A stretch of 22,971 nucleotides of DNA from an uncultured Clostridia bacterium (lineage in GTDB: Bacteria; Bacillota; Clostridia; Christensenellales; Aristaeellaceae). Of the stretch, positions 16,096-22,339 are shown piece after piece (positions within the stretch are counted from its first letter, which is position 1; each line of letters opens with the position of its first letter). Below the pieces are notes generated by a model. That model was not told the origin of the DNA. It worked only from the letters and a program-made list of their open reading frames with translations, and ran no database searches. The position numbers and the translations under genes were made by a program. Where the stretch lies: NCBI GenBank assembly GCA_934636425.1, contig CAKUAV010000030.1, positions 1 through 22,971 of the forward strand. The letters run 5' to 3'.

Positions 16096-16692
16096 ATGGG
16101 ACTGGGCGAGCTTTTGCTGCTGGCGGTGGGGCTGTCTATGGACGCGTTCGCCGTGGCGATCTGCAAGGGACTGGCCATGCGGAAAATTCGCCGGCGGGAT
16201 ATGCTGATCGTGGGCGCGTGGTTCGGCGCGTTTCAGGGAATCATGCCGTTTGCGGGCTATGTGCTGGGCATACAGTTCGCGCGCTTCATAAACGCCGTCG
16301 CGCCCTGGTGCGCGTTCGTGCTGCTGGGGCTGATCGGCGGCAATATGATCCGCGAAGCGCTGGGGCCGGACGAGGAAGAGGAGACGGCGACGCTGCATTT
16401 TAAGGAAATGCTCATGCTGGCGATCGCCACCAGCATAGACGCGCTGGCCGTCGGCGTCACGTTCGCCTGCGTGCCGGTGCAGCTGGGAGTCAGCGGCGCG
16501 CTGGCGGGCACGGCGCTGGCCTGTCTCATAATCGCCTGCACGACCTGCCTGATCTCCATGGCGGGCGTGAAGGTGGGCAATGTGTTCGGCGCGCGCTATA
16601 AGAAGAGAGCCGAGATCGTCGGCGGCGCGATACTCATACTGCTGGGCGTAAAGATACTGCTCGATGGTCTGGGCGTGCTTCAGGCGCTTTGA
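16096..16692 (+). CDS. mntP: Manganese efflux pump MntP
   Basis: 198 residues, six predicted membrane helices, normal length for the MntP (formerly YebN/DUF204) family. It exports Mn2+ across the cell membrane. The protein is an internal duplication: GLSMDAFAVAICKGLAMR near the N-terminus and ATSIDALAVGVTFA in the second half carry the paired conserved acidic residues in helices 1 and 4. The acidic cytoplasmic loop ALGPDEEEETATLHFKEM sits between. The start has GGGAGG with an 8-base spacer. A yybP-ykoY riboswitch controls it through transcription termination. The remaining leader (15937-16095) has only short GC-rich hairpins. Confidence 0.95.
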   Translation: MGLGELLLLAVGLSMDAFAVAICKGLAMRKIRRRDMLIVGAWFGAFQGIMPFAGYVLGIQFARFINAVAPWCAFVLLGLIGGNMIREALGPDEEEETATLHFKEMLMLAIATSIDALAVGVTFACVPVQLGVSGALAGTALACLIIACTTCLISMAGVKVGNVFGARYKKRAEIVGGAILILLGVKILLDGLGVLQAL

Positions 16693-16702
16693 CCGGCGGC
16701 AA

Positions 16703-16744
16703 AAAAACCGGGCGTGGGAGGGAAAACCCCTGCGTCCGGTTTTT
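16703..16744. terminator. Bidirectional terminator after mntP
   Basis: AAAAACCGG (16703-16711) pairs with CCGGTTTTT (16736-16744) around a GGG/CCC-containing core. The A-run on one side and T-run on the other make it usable by mntP and, in reverse, by transcripts coming from lrgB. Confidence 0.75.
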
Positions 16745-16784
16745 GCGCGTCAGCGATGATTTCTGCCATGGCTGAAAAACGAAT

Positions 16785-16850
16785 GCGGCGGCTCGCAATG
16801 AGAGCGGCGCGCAGACAGGGCTCGCCCTGAAAATCAGGGACAGCCGCCGC
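16785..16850. repeat. Nested inverted repeat between mntP and lrgB
   Basis: GCGGCGGCT (16785-16793) pairs perfectly with AGCCGCCGC (16842-16850). Inside lie CAGGG (16816-16820), CCCTG (16825-16829) and CAGGG (16835-16839), so the middle CCCTG can pair either way, giving two alternative inner hairpins. There is no T-run and no gene. Role unknown. Confidence 0.45.
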
Positions 16851-16874
16851 GCTTCATGGCGCTGCATTGAGAAT

Positions 16875-16948
16875 GCGGGCAAAGAAGGCAAATCAGGGCA
16901 TGGCGGCGCGGCAGCGATTTCTCGCCCGGCTTTCAGCAAAGAGCCCGT
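16875..16948 (-). repeat. Mosaic dispersed repeat, degenerate copy 3 (part A, internally deleted)
   Basis: GCGGGCAAAGAAGG at 16875-16888 equals the reverse complement of part A in copy 1 near 6900. After a gap of about 40 missing bases, CCCGGCTTT...AAGAGCC (about 16924-16944) matches the other end of part A. It lies directly after lrgB in the convergent space. Confidence 0.4.
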
Positions 16949-16961
16949 AAAAAGGCCGGCT

Positions 16962-17669
16962 TTAGTAGATCATTGCAAAGATCGATGCGGCGACGACGGT
17001 CATCAGTCCGGCCACGGCGATGGACAGGCTGCTCATGGCCTCCTGAGTCTTGCCCAGCTCGCGGGCGCGGGCGGTGCCCACGGCGTGGGAGGACGTGCCT
17101 ATGGCAAGCCCCACGGCGATCGGGTCGGTCACGCGGCACAATTTCAGAAAGCCGGATGCGACGAGATTGCCGAATATGCCGGTCAGTATGATGCAGGCCA
17201 CTGTGACGTTGGCCATGCCGCCCAGCGTGTCCGACAGATCCATGCCGATGGCCGTGGTGATCGACTTGGGCAGCAGCGTGATGTACTGCTCGAGCGTGAG
17301 CGAAAAGAGTCTGCTCATGAGCCATATTGTGCCCACGCTGGCCAGCACGCCCGATCCTATGCCCAGCAGTATCGCCAGCGGCTGCTTTTTCAGCGCGCCG
17401 ATCTTTTCGTAGAGCGGAATGGCCAGGCAGGCGGTGGTGGGGGTGAGCAGGTTTTGCAGCATGGTCGCGCCGGTGTTGCCCTTGCCGTGGCTGAACGTGG
17501 CAAAGTCGATTTTGAACACGGCCAGAAACGCCATGCACAATACGATCGAGACCAGCAGCGGATTGAGCAGCGCCGATTTGAAGCGGCGGTTGAGATACAC
17601 GCCGACAAGATAGCTGCCTATGCTCAGAAACACGCCGAAATAGGCGATGTTTGCGAAAAATTCGTTCAT
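16962..17669 (-). CDS. lrgB: LrgB/CidB family membrane protein
   Basis: 235 residues with several membrane helices; full length for the family. NLLTPTTACLAIPLYEKI and LLPKSITTAIGMDLSDTLGG carry the LrgB signature (TPATVALAxPLY and PKSVTTPIA types), and IAVGLAIGTSSHAVGTARA matches the conserved GxSSHAxGTA block. LrgA/LrgB pairs were first linked to control of murein hydrolase release; later work on B. subtilis (PftAB) and S. mutans LrgAB shows pyruvate transport. The ATG overlaps the lrgA stop by 4 bases, so the two are translationally coupled. No LytSR-type two-component genes are adjacent, unlike many lrg loci. Confidence 0.92.
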   Translation of the reverse strand: MNEFFANIAYFGVFLSIGSYLVGVYLNRRFKSALLNPLLVSIVLCMAFLAVFKIDFATFSHGKGNTGATMLQNLLTPTTACLAIPLYEKIGALKKQPLAILLGIGSGVLASVGTIWLMSRLFSLTLEQYITLLPKSITTAIGMDLSDTLGGMANVTVACIILTGIFGNLVASGFLKLCRVTDPIAVGLAIGTSSHAVGTARARELGKTQEAMSSLSIAVAGLMTVVAASIFAMIY

Positions 17670-18034
17670 CGCTGCGTCTCCCCTTTCGCCTGCGTGCGGC
17701 GGATGATCGCCTGTGAGACGCGCCCCGTGACCGCCATGACCACCAGCGTCGAGACCAGACAGATGACCAGCAGCGCCGCGAGGATGTCCTTGTAGGCGGC
17801 GAAGTCGAACATCAGCCCGACGGAGGGAGAAATGAACATGAGCGGCATGAGGCTTATGAGAAAATCGCCGGTCGCGCGCACCTTTTCCAGCTTGACGGCG
17901 CGTGTGAGCAGCAGAAGAAGCATGATCACCAGAGCGTATATGCTGCCGGGCACGGGCAGGGGCAGCACGGCGCCCAGCAGATCGCCGGCGAACGAAACGC
18001 CCATGATGATTGCGATGGCTTCAAGGCAGGCCAT
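17666..18034 (-). CDS. lrgA: LrgA/CidA family holin-like membrane protein
   Basis: 122 residues with four predicted helices. PLPVPGSIYALVIMLLLLL is the family hallmark (P-x-P-G-x-x-x-G/A), and LMPLMFISPSVGLM matches the conserved F(V/I)P(A/S)xVG segment. It is holin-like in topology and acts with LrgB, probably as one membrane complex for pyruvate uptake or lysis control. The ATG at 18034 has AAAGGA with a 10-base spacer. It is the first gene of the lrgAB unit. Confidence 0.9.
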   Translation of the reverse strand: MACLEAIAIIMGVSFAGDLLGAVLPLPVPGSIYALVIMLLLLLTRAVKLEKVRATGDFLISLMPLMFISPSVGLMFDFAAYKDILAALLVICLVSTLVVMAVTGRVSQAIIRRTQAKGETQR

Positions 18035-18073
18035 GTTTGTCGCATCCTTTGCAATAAAATAGTCAACGCGCTT

Positions 18074-18102
18074 ATTGTAGCCGTTTGCGCGCTGCGGCGC
18101 AA
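18074..18102 (-). promoter_or_regulatory. Promoter of lrgAB
   Basis: On the minus strand TTGCGC (18097-18102) and TACAAT (18074-18079) are 17 bases apart, with a leader of about 33 bases. Confidence 0.6.
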
Positions 18103-18134
18103 GCGAGAAACGGTAAACAGGCGCAAAAACAGAT

Positions 18135-18163
18135 TTGCGGTCGGGCGCAAGAGCTGGTATAAT
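18135..18163 (+). promoter_or_regulatory. Promoter of the FAH-family gene
   Basis: TTGCGG (18135-18140) and a perfect TATAAT (18158-18163) are 17 bases apart, divergent from the lrgAB promoter with 32 bases between the -35 boxes. Confidence 0.7.
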
Positions 18164-18196
18164 AGAGAGAACAGAGCGTCAAGGAGGATATATGCG

Positions 18197-19048
18197 ATGA
18201 AACTGGCTCAGATAGAACGAAACGGGCAGACCTGCCTGTGCGCCAAGACGGCTCAGGGGCTGATTCCGCTGGCCGGCGTGGGCTACAATACAATGATGGA
18301 CGCGATTGCGCGCAGCGAGGAACTGCCGCGCGCGCTCGAGATGGCCGAGGCCAGGGAAACGCCCATCGCGGTTGAGGACGCGCATTTTCTGCCGGTTGTG
18401 AGCAGGCCGGGCAAGATCGTGTGCGTGGGCGTGAATTACGGCCGCCATGTGAAGGAATGCGGCGAGAGCCTGCCGGATGCGCCGGTGCTGTTCAGCAAGT
18501 TTGGCACGGCGCTTTCGGCGCACAAAGGCAGCGTGGCCATTCCGCGCGGCGTGTGTCAGCTGGATTATGAGGCCGAGCTGGTCATGGTGATCGGCCGGCG
18601 GGCGCGTCACGTCGCCGCAGACGAGGCGATGGACTATGTGTTCGGCTGCACCTGCGGCAACGATCTCTCCGCGCGCGACTGGCAGAGCCGCTCGAGCCAG
18701 TGGCTGGCGGGCAAGACGCCGGACGGCTTCGCGCCGGTCGGGCCGTGGGTTGCGACCGTTGACTCGCTGCACGAGATACAGGAACTGGAGATTGCCTGCG
18801 CTGTGAACGGCCAGCTGCGCCAGTATGCCAGCACGGGCGATATGATATTCAGCTGCGCGGACATCGTGAGCTATGTCTCGAGCGTCATGACGCTTGAGCC
18901 GGGCGATCTGATATTCACAGGTACGCCGGACGGCGTGATTCTCGGCCTGCCGCAGGAGCAGCGCCAGTGGCTCAAGCCGGGCGACGTGCTGGAGGTGTCC
19001 ATTGAGAACATCGGCACGCTGCGCACGGTGATCGGGCCGCAAGAATGA
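18197..19048 (+). CDS. Fumarylacetoacetate hydrolase (FAH) family enzyme
   Basis: 283 residues: a short N-terminal domain (to about 65), then the FAH catalytic fold. Metal ligands are visible as Glu125 and Glu127 in LDYEAELVMVIG and Asp156 in CGNDLSARDWQ; Lys173 follows in AGKTPDGFAPVGPW; TGTPDGV at 241-247 closes the site. Such Mg2+-dependent enzymes hydrolyse or decarboxylate beta-diketo acids, or dehydrate 2-keto-3-deoxy sugar acids. In this neighbourhood a 2-keto-3-deoxy acid dehydratase or acylpyruvase role is plausible, but the sequence does not fix it. AAGGAGG lies 9 bases before the ATG. It is a single-gene unit. Confidence 0.88.
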   Translation: MKLAQIERNGQTCLCAKTAQGLIPLAGVGYNTMMDAIARSEELPRALEMAEARETPIAVEDAHFLPVVSRPGKIVCVGVNYGRHVKECGESLPDAPVLFSKFGTALSAHKGSVAIPRGVCQLDYEAELVMVIGRRARHVAADEAMDYVFGCTCGNDLSARDWQSRSSQWLAGKTPDGFAPVGPWVATVDSLHEIQELEIACAVNGQLRQYASTGDMIFSCADIVSYVSSVMTLEPGDLIFTGTPDGVILGLPQEQRQWLKPGDVLEVSIENIGTLRTVIGPQE

Positions 19049-19055
19049 AAAAGCA

Positions 19056-19096
19056 AACCGCCGCGGGAAGAGGGATAAATCCTTCCAGCGGCGGTT
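19056..19096. terminator. Terminator hairpin between FAH-family and sigma-like genes
   Basis: AACCGCCGC (19056-19064) pairs perfectly with GCGGCGGTT (19088-19096), with an inner GGAAG/CTTCC stem. On the minus strand TGCTTTTTC follows directly, a good U-tract; on the plus strand the tract is weaker. It probably serves both convergent genes. The 207 bases from here to the sigma-like stop contain no gene I can support. Confidence 0.72.
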
Positions 19097-19303
19097 CTAT
19101 ATGTGTTTTTGCGCTCGCTTATCTGCGGATGAGGGAGCGCTTTTGTGTGGCGGATGCGGCTCAGCCGGGGAAATAGAAGGGGATTTGCGAAGCGGAGATT
19201 GCGTTGGCTTTTTTCGATGCCTTTTTAGAGGGCGATTGTGTTCTCATGCGCCCTTGCGCGGCTCGAACGGTGCATCGGTGAAAGCGTGTGTATGAAAGGC
19301 GCG

Positions 19304-20008
19304 CTACATCTCCATCAGCACGGCGATCAGCCAGAGCGTGACGGCGCAGATCAGCGCGAAGAGCGTCAGCAGGAGCCAGCGCACGGTCTTGAGCACGACG
19401 CGGCGGCGGCGATGGCGGCCGCTCAATTCCATCTCAAAGTTGTGCAGCAGATAGGACACGTCGATCTGATCGGCGGATTCGTTGTTCATCAGCCGCCGGA
19501 CGGTGCGCATGGCCAGCTTGTCGAACGGATGGGTGGGCAGCTTTTCGTTGTTGAGTATGCGCTCCATATGCAGCCGGCTCCGGCTCAGCGTATCCTGAAC
19601 CTGACCGGGATCGATGTTCAGGAGCGCGCCGATTTCGCGTATGGTCAGCGCGCAGCCGTAGCGCAGCACGATCATGCGCTGCGTTTCGAGCGGCTCGCGC
19701 AGCACAAGCTCGGCCAGCCGGTCGCCGTTCTGCGGCTGGGCGAGCAGGCCGTCCCACTCGTTTTCGCCCGGCTCAGCCTTGAGCTGAGCGAGCGCCTTTT
19801 CGCGAATGACGGCGAGTATGCTGTCGCGGAAGCCGAGATTCCCAGCCGGCGCGACGCCGCGCAGATAGGAGTCGACCAGCGCGCTGCCCAGCACATATTC
19901 GGCCATCTGCCGGTCGGCGGTGACGGCATAGGCGGCGCGGTAGAAATAGCGGATCGACGGCTGGATTCGCTTGATGAAATTCTGAATGTCCCGTTCTTCT
20001 CTGCTCAT
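19304..20008 (-). CDS. Sigma-70 (ECF)-like protein with C-terminal transmembrane helix
   Basis: 234 residues. Residues 1-75 resemble a divergent sigma region 2 (IKRIQPSIRYFYRAAYAVTADRQ-type, split: YFYRAAYAVT at 21-30). Residues about 98-153 are a clear sigma region 4: LREPLETQRMIVLRYG, then the helix-turn-helix LTIREIGALLNIDPGQVQDT and SRSRLHMERIL. Ordinary ECF sigma factors end here. This one continues with a linker (155-200, including SADQIDVSYLLHNFEMEL), a basic stretch RHRRRRVVLK and one hydrophobic helix at 209-231. It may be a sigma factor tethered to the membrane, or sigma and anti-sigma parts in one chain. AAAGGA is 6 bases before the ATG. It has its own promoter, and no separate anti-sigma gene is adjacent. 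Confidence 0.75.
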   Translation of the reverse strand: MSREERDIQNFIKRIQPSIRYFYRAAYAVTADRQMAEYVLGSALVDSYLRGVAPAGNLGFRDSILAVIREKALAQLKAEPGENEWDGLLAQPQNGDRLAELVLREPLETQRMIVLRYGCALTIREIGALLNIDPGQVQDTLSRSRLHMERILNNEKLPTHPFDKLAMRTVRRLMNNESADQIDVSYLLHNFEMELSGRHRRRRVVLKTVRWLLLTLFALICAVTLWLIAVLMEM

Positions 20009-20092
20009 GCAATGTCCTTTTCACGGTTGGGGTGCGCAGTTTGGCGCGCCGTATTGCGATGGATACGTTTTGGCCCGAGAAGGCCAGTTCCT

Positions 20093-20121
20093 ATTATATA
20101 TCAAATCGCGGCGGTTGACAA
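20093..20121 (-). promoter_or_regulatory. Promoter of the sigma-like gene
   Basis: On the minus strand TTGTCA (20116-20121) and a perfect TATAAT (20093-20098) are 17 bases apart, in the gap after the HAD gene stop. The leader of about 78 bases contains a small GGCC/GGCC hairpin. Confidence 0.75.
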
Positions 20122-20125
20122 GCCT

Positions 20126-20920
20126 TCAGACGCTCTGCCCAATCCGCTCAAGCGTCTGTATGATGCAGTCCGCCGCGCCCAGCGAGGCGCGCCTTTCGGA
20201 TACCACGCCGCCGCTTTTCAGCACGGCCGCCCTGACCTCGGGCGCGCCGTTCGCCACCGTGCCGCTGTAAAAGCCAAAGCGGCCGTCCAGCATGGTCAGA
20301 TCGTTCAGCGAATCGCCGATGCAGAGCACCTCATCGGGGCGACAGCCCAGCGACCGGGCATAGCGCAGCACGGTCATGCCCTTGCCCTCGCCCTCGGGCG
20401 TGACATGGAAGAGATGATGGTTGCGCGACAGCTGGCCGCCGGGGAACAGGCCCTTGGAGAGCGCGATGGCGCGCGCGGCGGATTCGGGCGCGTCGGTTTC
20501 GACCGTCAGGCCGTGGGCGGAATCAACCGACCAGGCTCTGATCGGCACGCCGTTTTCCTGAAGATGCTTCAGGCACGGCTCGACGTGCGGGAGCAGCGCC
20601 TGAACGCCGGCCATAATGCGCGCTCGGGCGGCGGCGTTGCCCGCTTCGTCGGCGGAAAAGTCGCCCTTAGCGTCCTTCTGATAGATGAAGGAATCCGATG
20701 CGATCATGTAGGCCGGAAACGGCGCGCGCCAGTCGCCGCCCACGTCGGCCAGCGTCGCCGCAAAGCCGTCGAACGCGCGGCCAGTCACAATGCCCGCTTT
20801 AACGCCGCGCTCGCACAGCCGGTTCAGCAGCGCCAGCGCTTCTGGCTCGATGCGCGGCTTTTGACCGTCCTGATAGTCGATGAGCGTATAGTCGAAATCC
20901 AGCGCGATCAGTCGAATCAT
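20126..20920 (-). CDS. HAD superfamily hydrolase (Cof-type, class IIB)
   Basis: 264 residues. Motif I is LDFDYTLID (Asp8 nucleophile, Asp10 acid/base). Motif II is IVTGR at about 44-48. Motif III and IV are KGMTVLRYARSLG and GDSLNDLTML (Asp203, Asp207). The large cap between motifs II and III is class IIB, like Cof, YidA and sugar-phosphate phosphatases, which dephosphorylate small phosphorylated metabolites in the cytoplasm. AAAGGAG lies 8 bases before the ATG. It begins 19 bases after the TIM barrel gene on the same strand, so the two are likely one transcript and may act on related sugar compounds. Substrate unknown. Confidence 0.88.
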   Translation of the reverse strand: MIRLIALDFDYTLIDYQDGQKPRIEPEALALLNRLCERGVKAGIVTGRAFDGFAATLADVGGDWRAPFPAYMIASDSFIYQKDAKGDFSADEAGNAAARARIMAGVQALLPHVEPCLKHLQENGVPIRAWSVDSAHGLTVETDAPESAARAIALSKGLFPGGQLSRNHHLFHVTPEGEGKGMTVLRYARSLGCRPDEVLCIGDSLNDLTMLDGRFGFYSGTVANGAPEVRAAVLKSGGVVSERRASLGAADCIIQTLERIGQSV

Positions 20921-20939
20921 TTGTGCAGCTCCTTTCGGC

Positions 20940-21770
20940 TCAGGCGTTTTCGCCGTGCAGCGCTTCGTAGTCCAGCTCGTCCCAGTTCCACTTGAGCCAG
21001 GCGCGCGACCAGACGATTTCCTGCTCAGCGCTCGTGTCGTAGCCGAACCGGCGCAGCAGCTCGCGTCCCTGATGGCCGCCGCTCAGTTCGAGCATCAGCG
21101 GGCCGCAATAGGGCGATTCACGCAGCGCGCGCAGCACCTCCCGCCAGTTGATCAGCCCCAGACCGACCGGCTGATGATCGTCCCGCGCGCCGAAATTGTC
21201 GTGTATGTGCAGCGTCTTGAGCCGCGATCCGACCTCGCGCACGACCGTTTCAACGTCGCGCCGGTCGCCGACGTGCGTATGACCCGTGTCGATGTTGATG
21301 CCGACGTTGGGCATATTCAGGTGATCGACGATCTCGATCAGGTCGTGGTAGCTCGTGGTGGAGTAGGGCATATCGGTGCCCAGATGGCAGGTTTCGATGG
21401 CCATGTCCAGCTCGTATTTTTCGGCGATTTTGCCGGCCTCATAGAAGCGGTCATAATCGAACGCGCCGCCCTCGAGCCTGGCGGGCGAATGGGTTACGAT
21501 GACCCGCGCGCCGAGGAGATGCGCAATGCGCGCGTCGTGCTCGAAGCCCTCGAGCGTCGGCCAGCTCTCGCGATCCAGATAGCGGCCGTGAACCGACCAG
21601 GGCGTGATGGCGCACTTCCTCAGCGTATCGCGGATGGTCAGCGCCTCGTCCACATCGGTGGTCGGCGTGTGCGCCAGCTCGAAAAAGTCCACGCCCATGC
21701 GCTTCATGCGCAGTCCCTCTTCAACGCCGCCCTTCAGATCGCCGTTGCAGCCCAGAAAAAAGTTTTTCAT
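20940..21770 (-). CDS. TIM barrel sugar phosphate isomerase/epimerase-like protein
   Basis: 276 residues, xylose-isomerase-like barrel (AP endonuclease 2 fold). Likely metal ligands lie at barrel strand ends: Glu126 (IETCHLG), Asp161 and His164 (NIDTGHTHVGD), His188-His190 (LHIHDNFG) and Glu228 (LMLELSGG). Relatives interconvert sugars or inositol derivatives (IolE, IolH, tagatose 3-epimerase types). The start at 21770 is preferred because AAGGA is 7 bases upstream; the ATG at 21776 is too close. The frame remains open into the tRNA gene upstream, but transcription starts later, so that extension is not real. It is the first gene of a two-gene unit with the HAD hydrolase. Family is sure, substrate unknown. 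Confidence 0.85.
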   Translation of the reverse strand: MKNFFLGCNGDLKGGVEEGLRMKRMGVDFFELAHTPTTDVDEALTIRDTLRKCAITPWSVHGRYLDRESWPTLEGFEHDARIAHLLGARVIVTHSPARLEGGAFDYDRFYEAGKIAEKYELDMAIETCHLGTDMPYSTTSYHDLIEIVDHLNMPNVGINIDTGHTHVGDRRDVETVVREVGSRLKTLHIHDNFGARDDHQPVGLGLINWREVLRALRESPYCGPLMLELSGGHQGRELLRRFGYDTSAEQEIVWSRAWLKWNWDELDYEALHGENA

Positions 21771-21810
21771 ATCCATATCCTTCCCGATTGAAAAGCAATC
21801 ATGCACGTCT

Positions 21811-21840
21811 ATTATAGAACATTGGCGGGCGGCAGGGCAA
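21811..21840 (-). promoter_or_regulatory. Promoter of the TIM barrel-HAD unit
   Basis: On the minus strand TTGCCC (21835-21840) is followed after 18 bases by a perfect TATAAT (21811-21816). It lies between the tRNA terminator and the gene, about 35 bases before the ATG. Confidence 0.65.
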
Positions 21841-21903
21841 GGGCGATAAATGTGAATATCGGCTGTTTTGTGATTATTTTTTATCAAAAGAGCGGAAAAG
21901 TGC

Positions 21904-21939
21904 AAAAAGAAAGCAGCCGAATCAAACGACTCGACTGCT
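21904..21939 (-). terminator. Terminator of tRNA-Arg
   Basis: AGCAGTCGA (minus strand, 21939-21931) pairs with TCGGCTGCT (21920-21912), with one T-G pair, followed by TTCTTTTT. It starts 8 bases after the tRNA 3' end. Confidence 0.8.
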
Positions 21940-21946
21940 CTGTCAG

Positions 21947-22020
21947 CGTGCCTGGAGGGACTCGAACCCCCGGTCTCTTGGTTCGTAGCCAAGCACTCTA
22001 TCCGGCTGAGCTACAGGCAC
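21947..22020 (-). tRNA. tRNA-Arg (anticodon ACG)
   Basis: 74 nucleotides, full cloverleaf. The acceptor stem GTGCCTG/CAGGCAC is 7 perfect pairs with discriminator G. The D arm begins TAGCTCAG. The anticodon stem CTTGG/CCAAG encloses loop CTACGAA, anticodon ACG at 21984-21986 (complement). The T arm holds GGTTCGAGTCC. CCA is not encoded. ACG is normally edited to ICG to read CGU, CGC and CGA, and CGC is used very heavily in these genes. Confidence 0.97.
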
Positions 22021-22040
22021 ACGCCCTGACAACAAATGTT

Positions 22041-22069
22041 ATTATAGCCCATGGCACGCAAAAAGTCAA
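22041..22069 (-). promoter_or_regulatory. Promoter of tRNA-Arg
   Basis: On the minus strand TTGACT (22064-22069) and a perfect TATAAT (22041-22046) are 17 bases apart, with the start about 14 bases before the tRNA 5' end. Confidence 0.8.
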
Positions 22070-22265
22070 TGCAAAGCGCGACAATTAACATTGGTCTGCA
22101 TCATGTTTTGGGAAAGCCGGAGTCCATACTGAATACTGGAATAATTCGGCGATGGCACAAAGAAAAGATGACGCATGCGTAAAGCGATCGCCAAATACCC
22201 GCACAAAACCGCGCGAATGTGCGCGTATAATACGGAATAATGTCTAAAAAATGAGACGAATTGAG

Positions 22266-22274
22266 TTATCCACA
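22266..22274 (+). other. Single perfect DnaA-box 9-mer
   Basis: TTATCCACA matches the DnaA-box consensus exactly. It lies in the AT-richer 270-base stretch (22070-22339) between the tRNA promoter and the tandem repeat, which otherwise holds no gene, only CGCGC-GAATGT-GCGCG and a TATAAT at 22225 with no clear -35. I see no second box nearby, so chance is possible. Confidence 0.3.
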
Positions 22275-22339
22275 GCCGTTTTGGCAAAAAGATGCGCATT
22301 TTTATGACGAATATGCGGCGCTCTATTCATATTTGGCGC

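Noticed and set aside
19238..20995. A 585-codon open frame on the plus strand across the sigma-like and HAD genes
   Set aside because: It lies opposite two genes with clear motifs, promoters and ribosome binding sites; the open frame is a GC effect.
21771..21992. N-terminal extension of the TIM barrel protein by about 74 residues
   Set aside because: The extension translates the tRNA gene and its terminator; a promoter and ribosome binding site lie downstream of it.
22066..22299. A 77-residue minus-strand frame upstream of tRNA-Arg
   Set aside because: It overlaps the tRNA promoter, has no ribosome binding site and no recognisable features.
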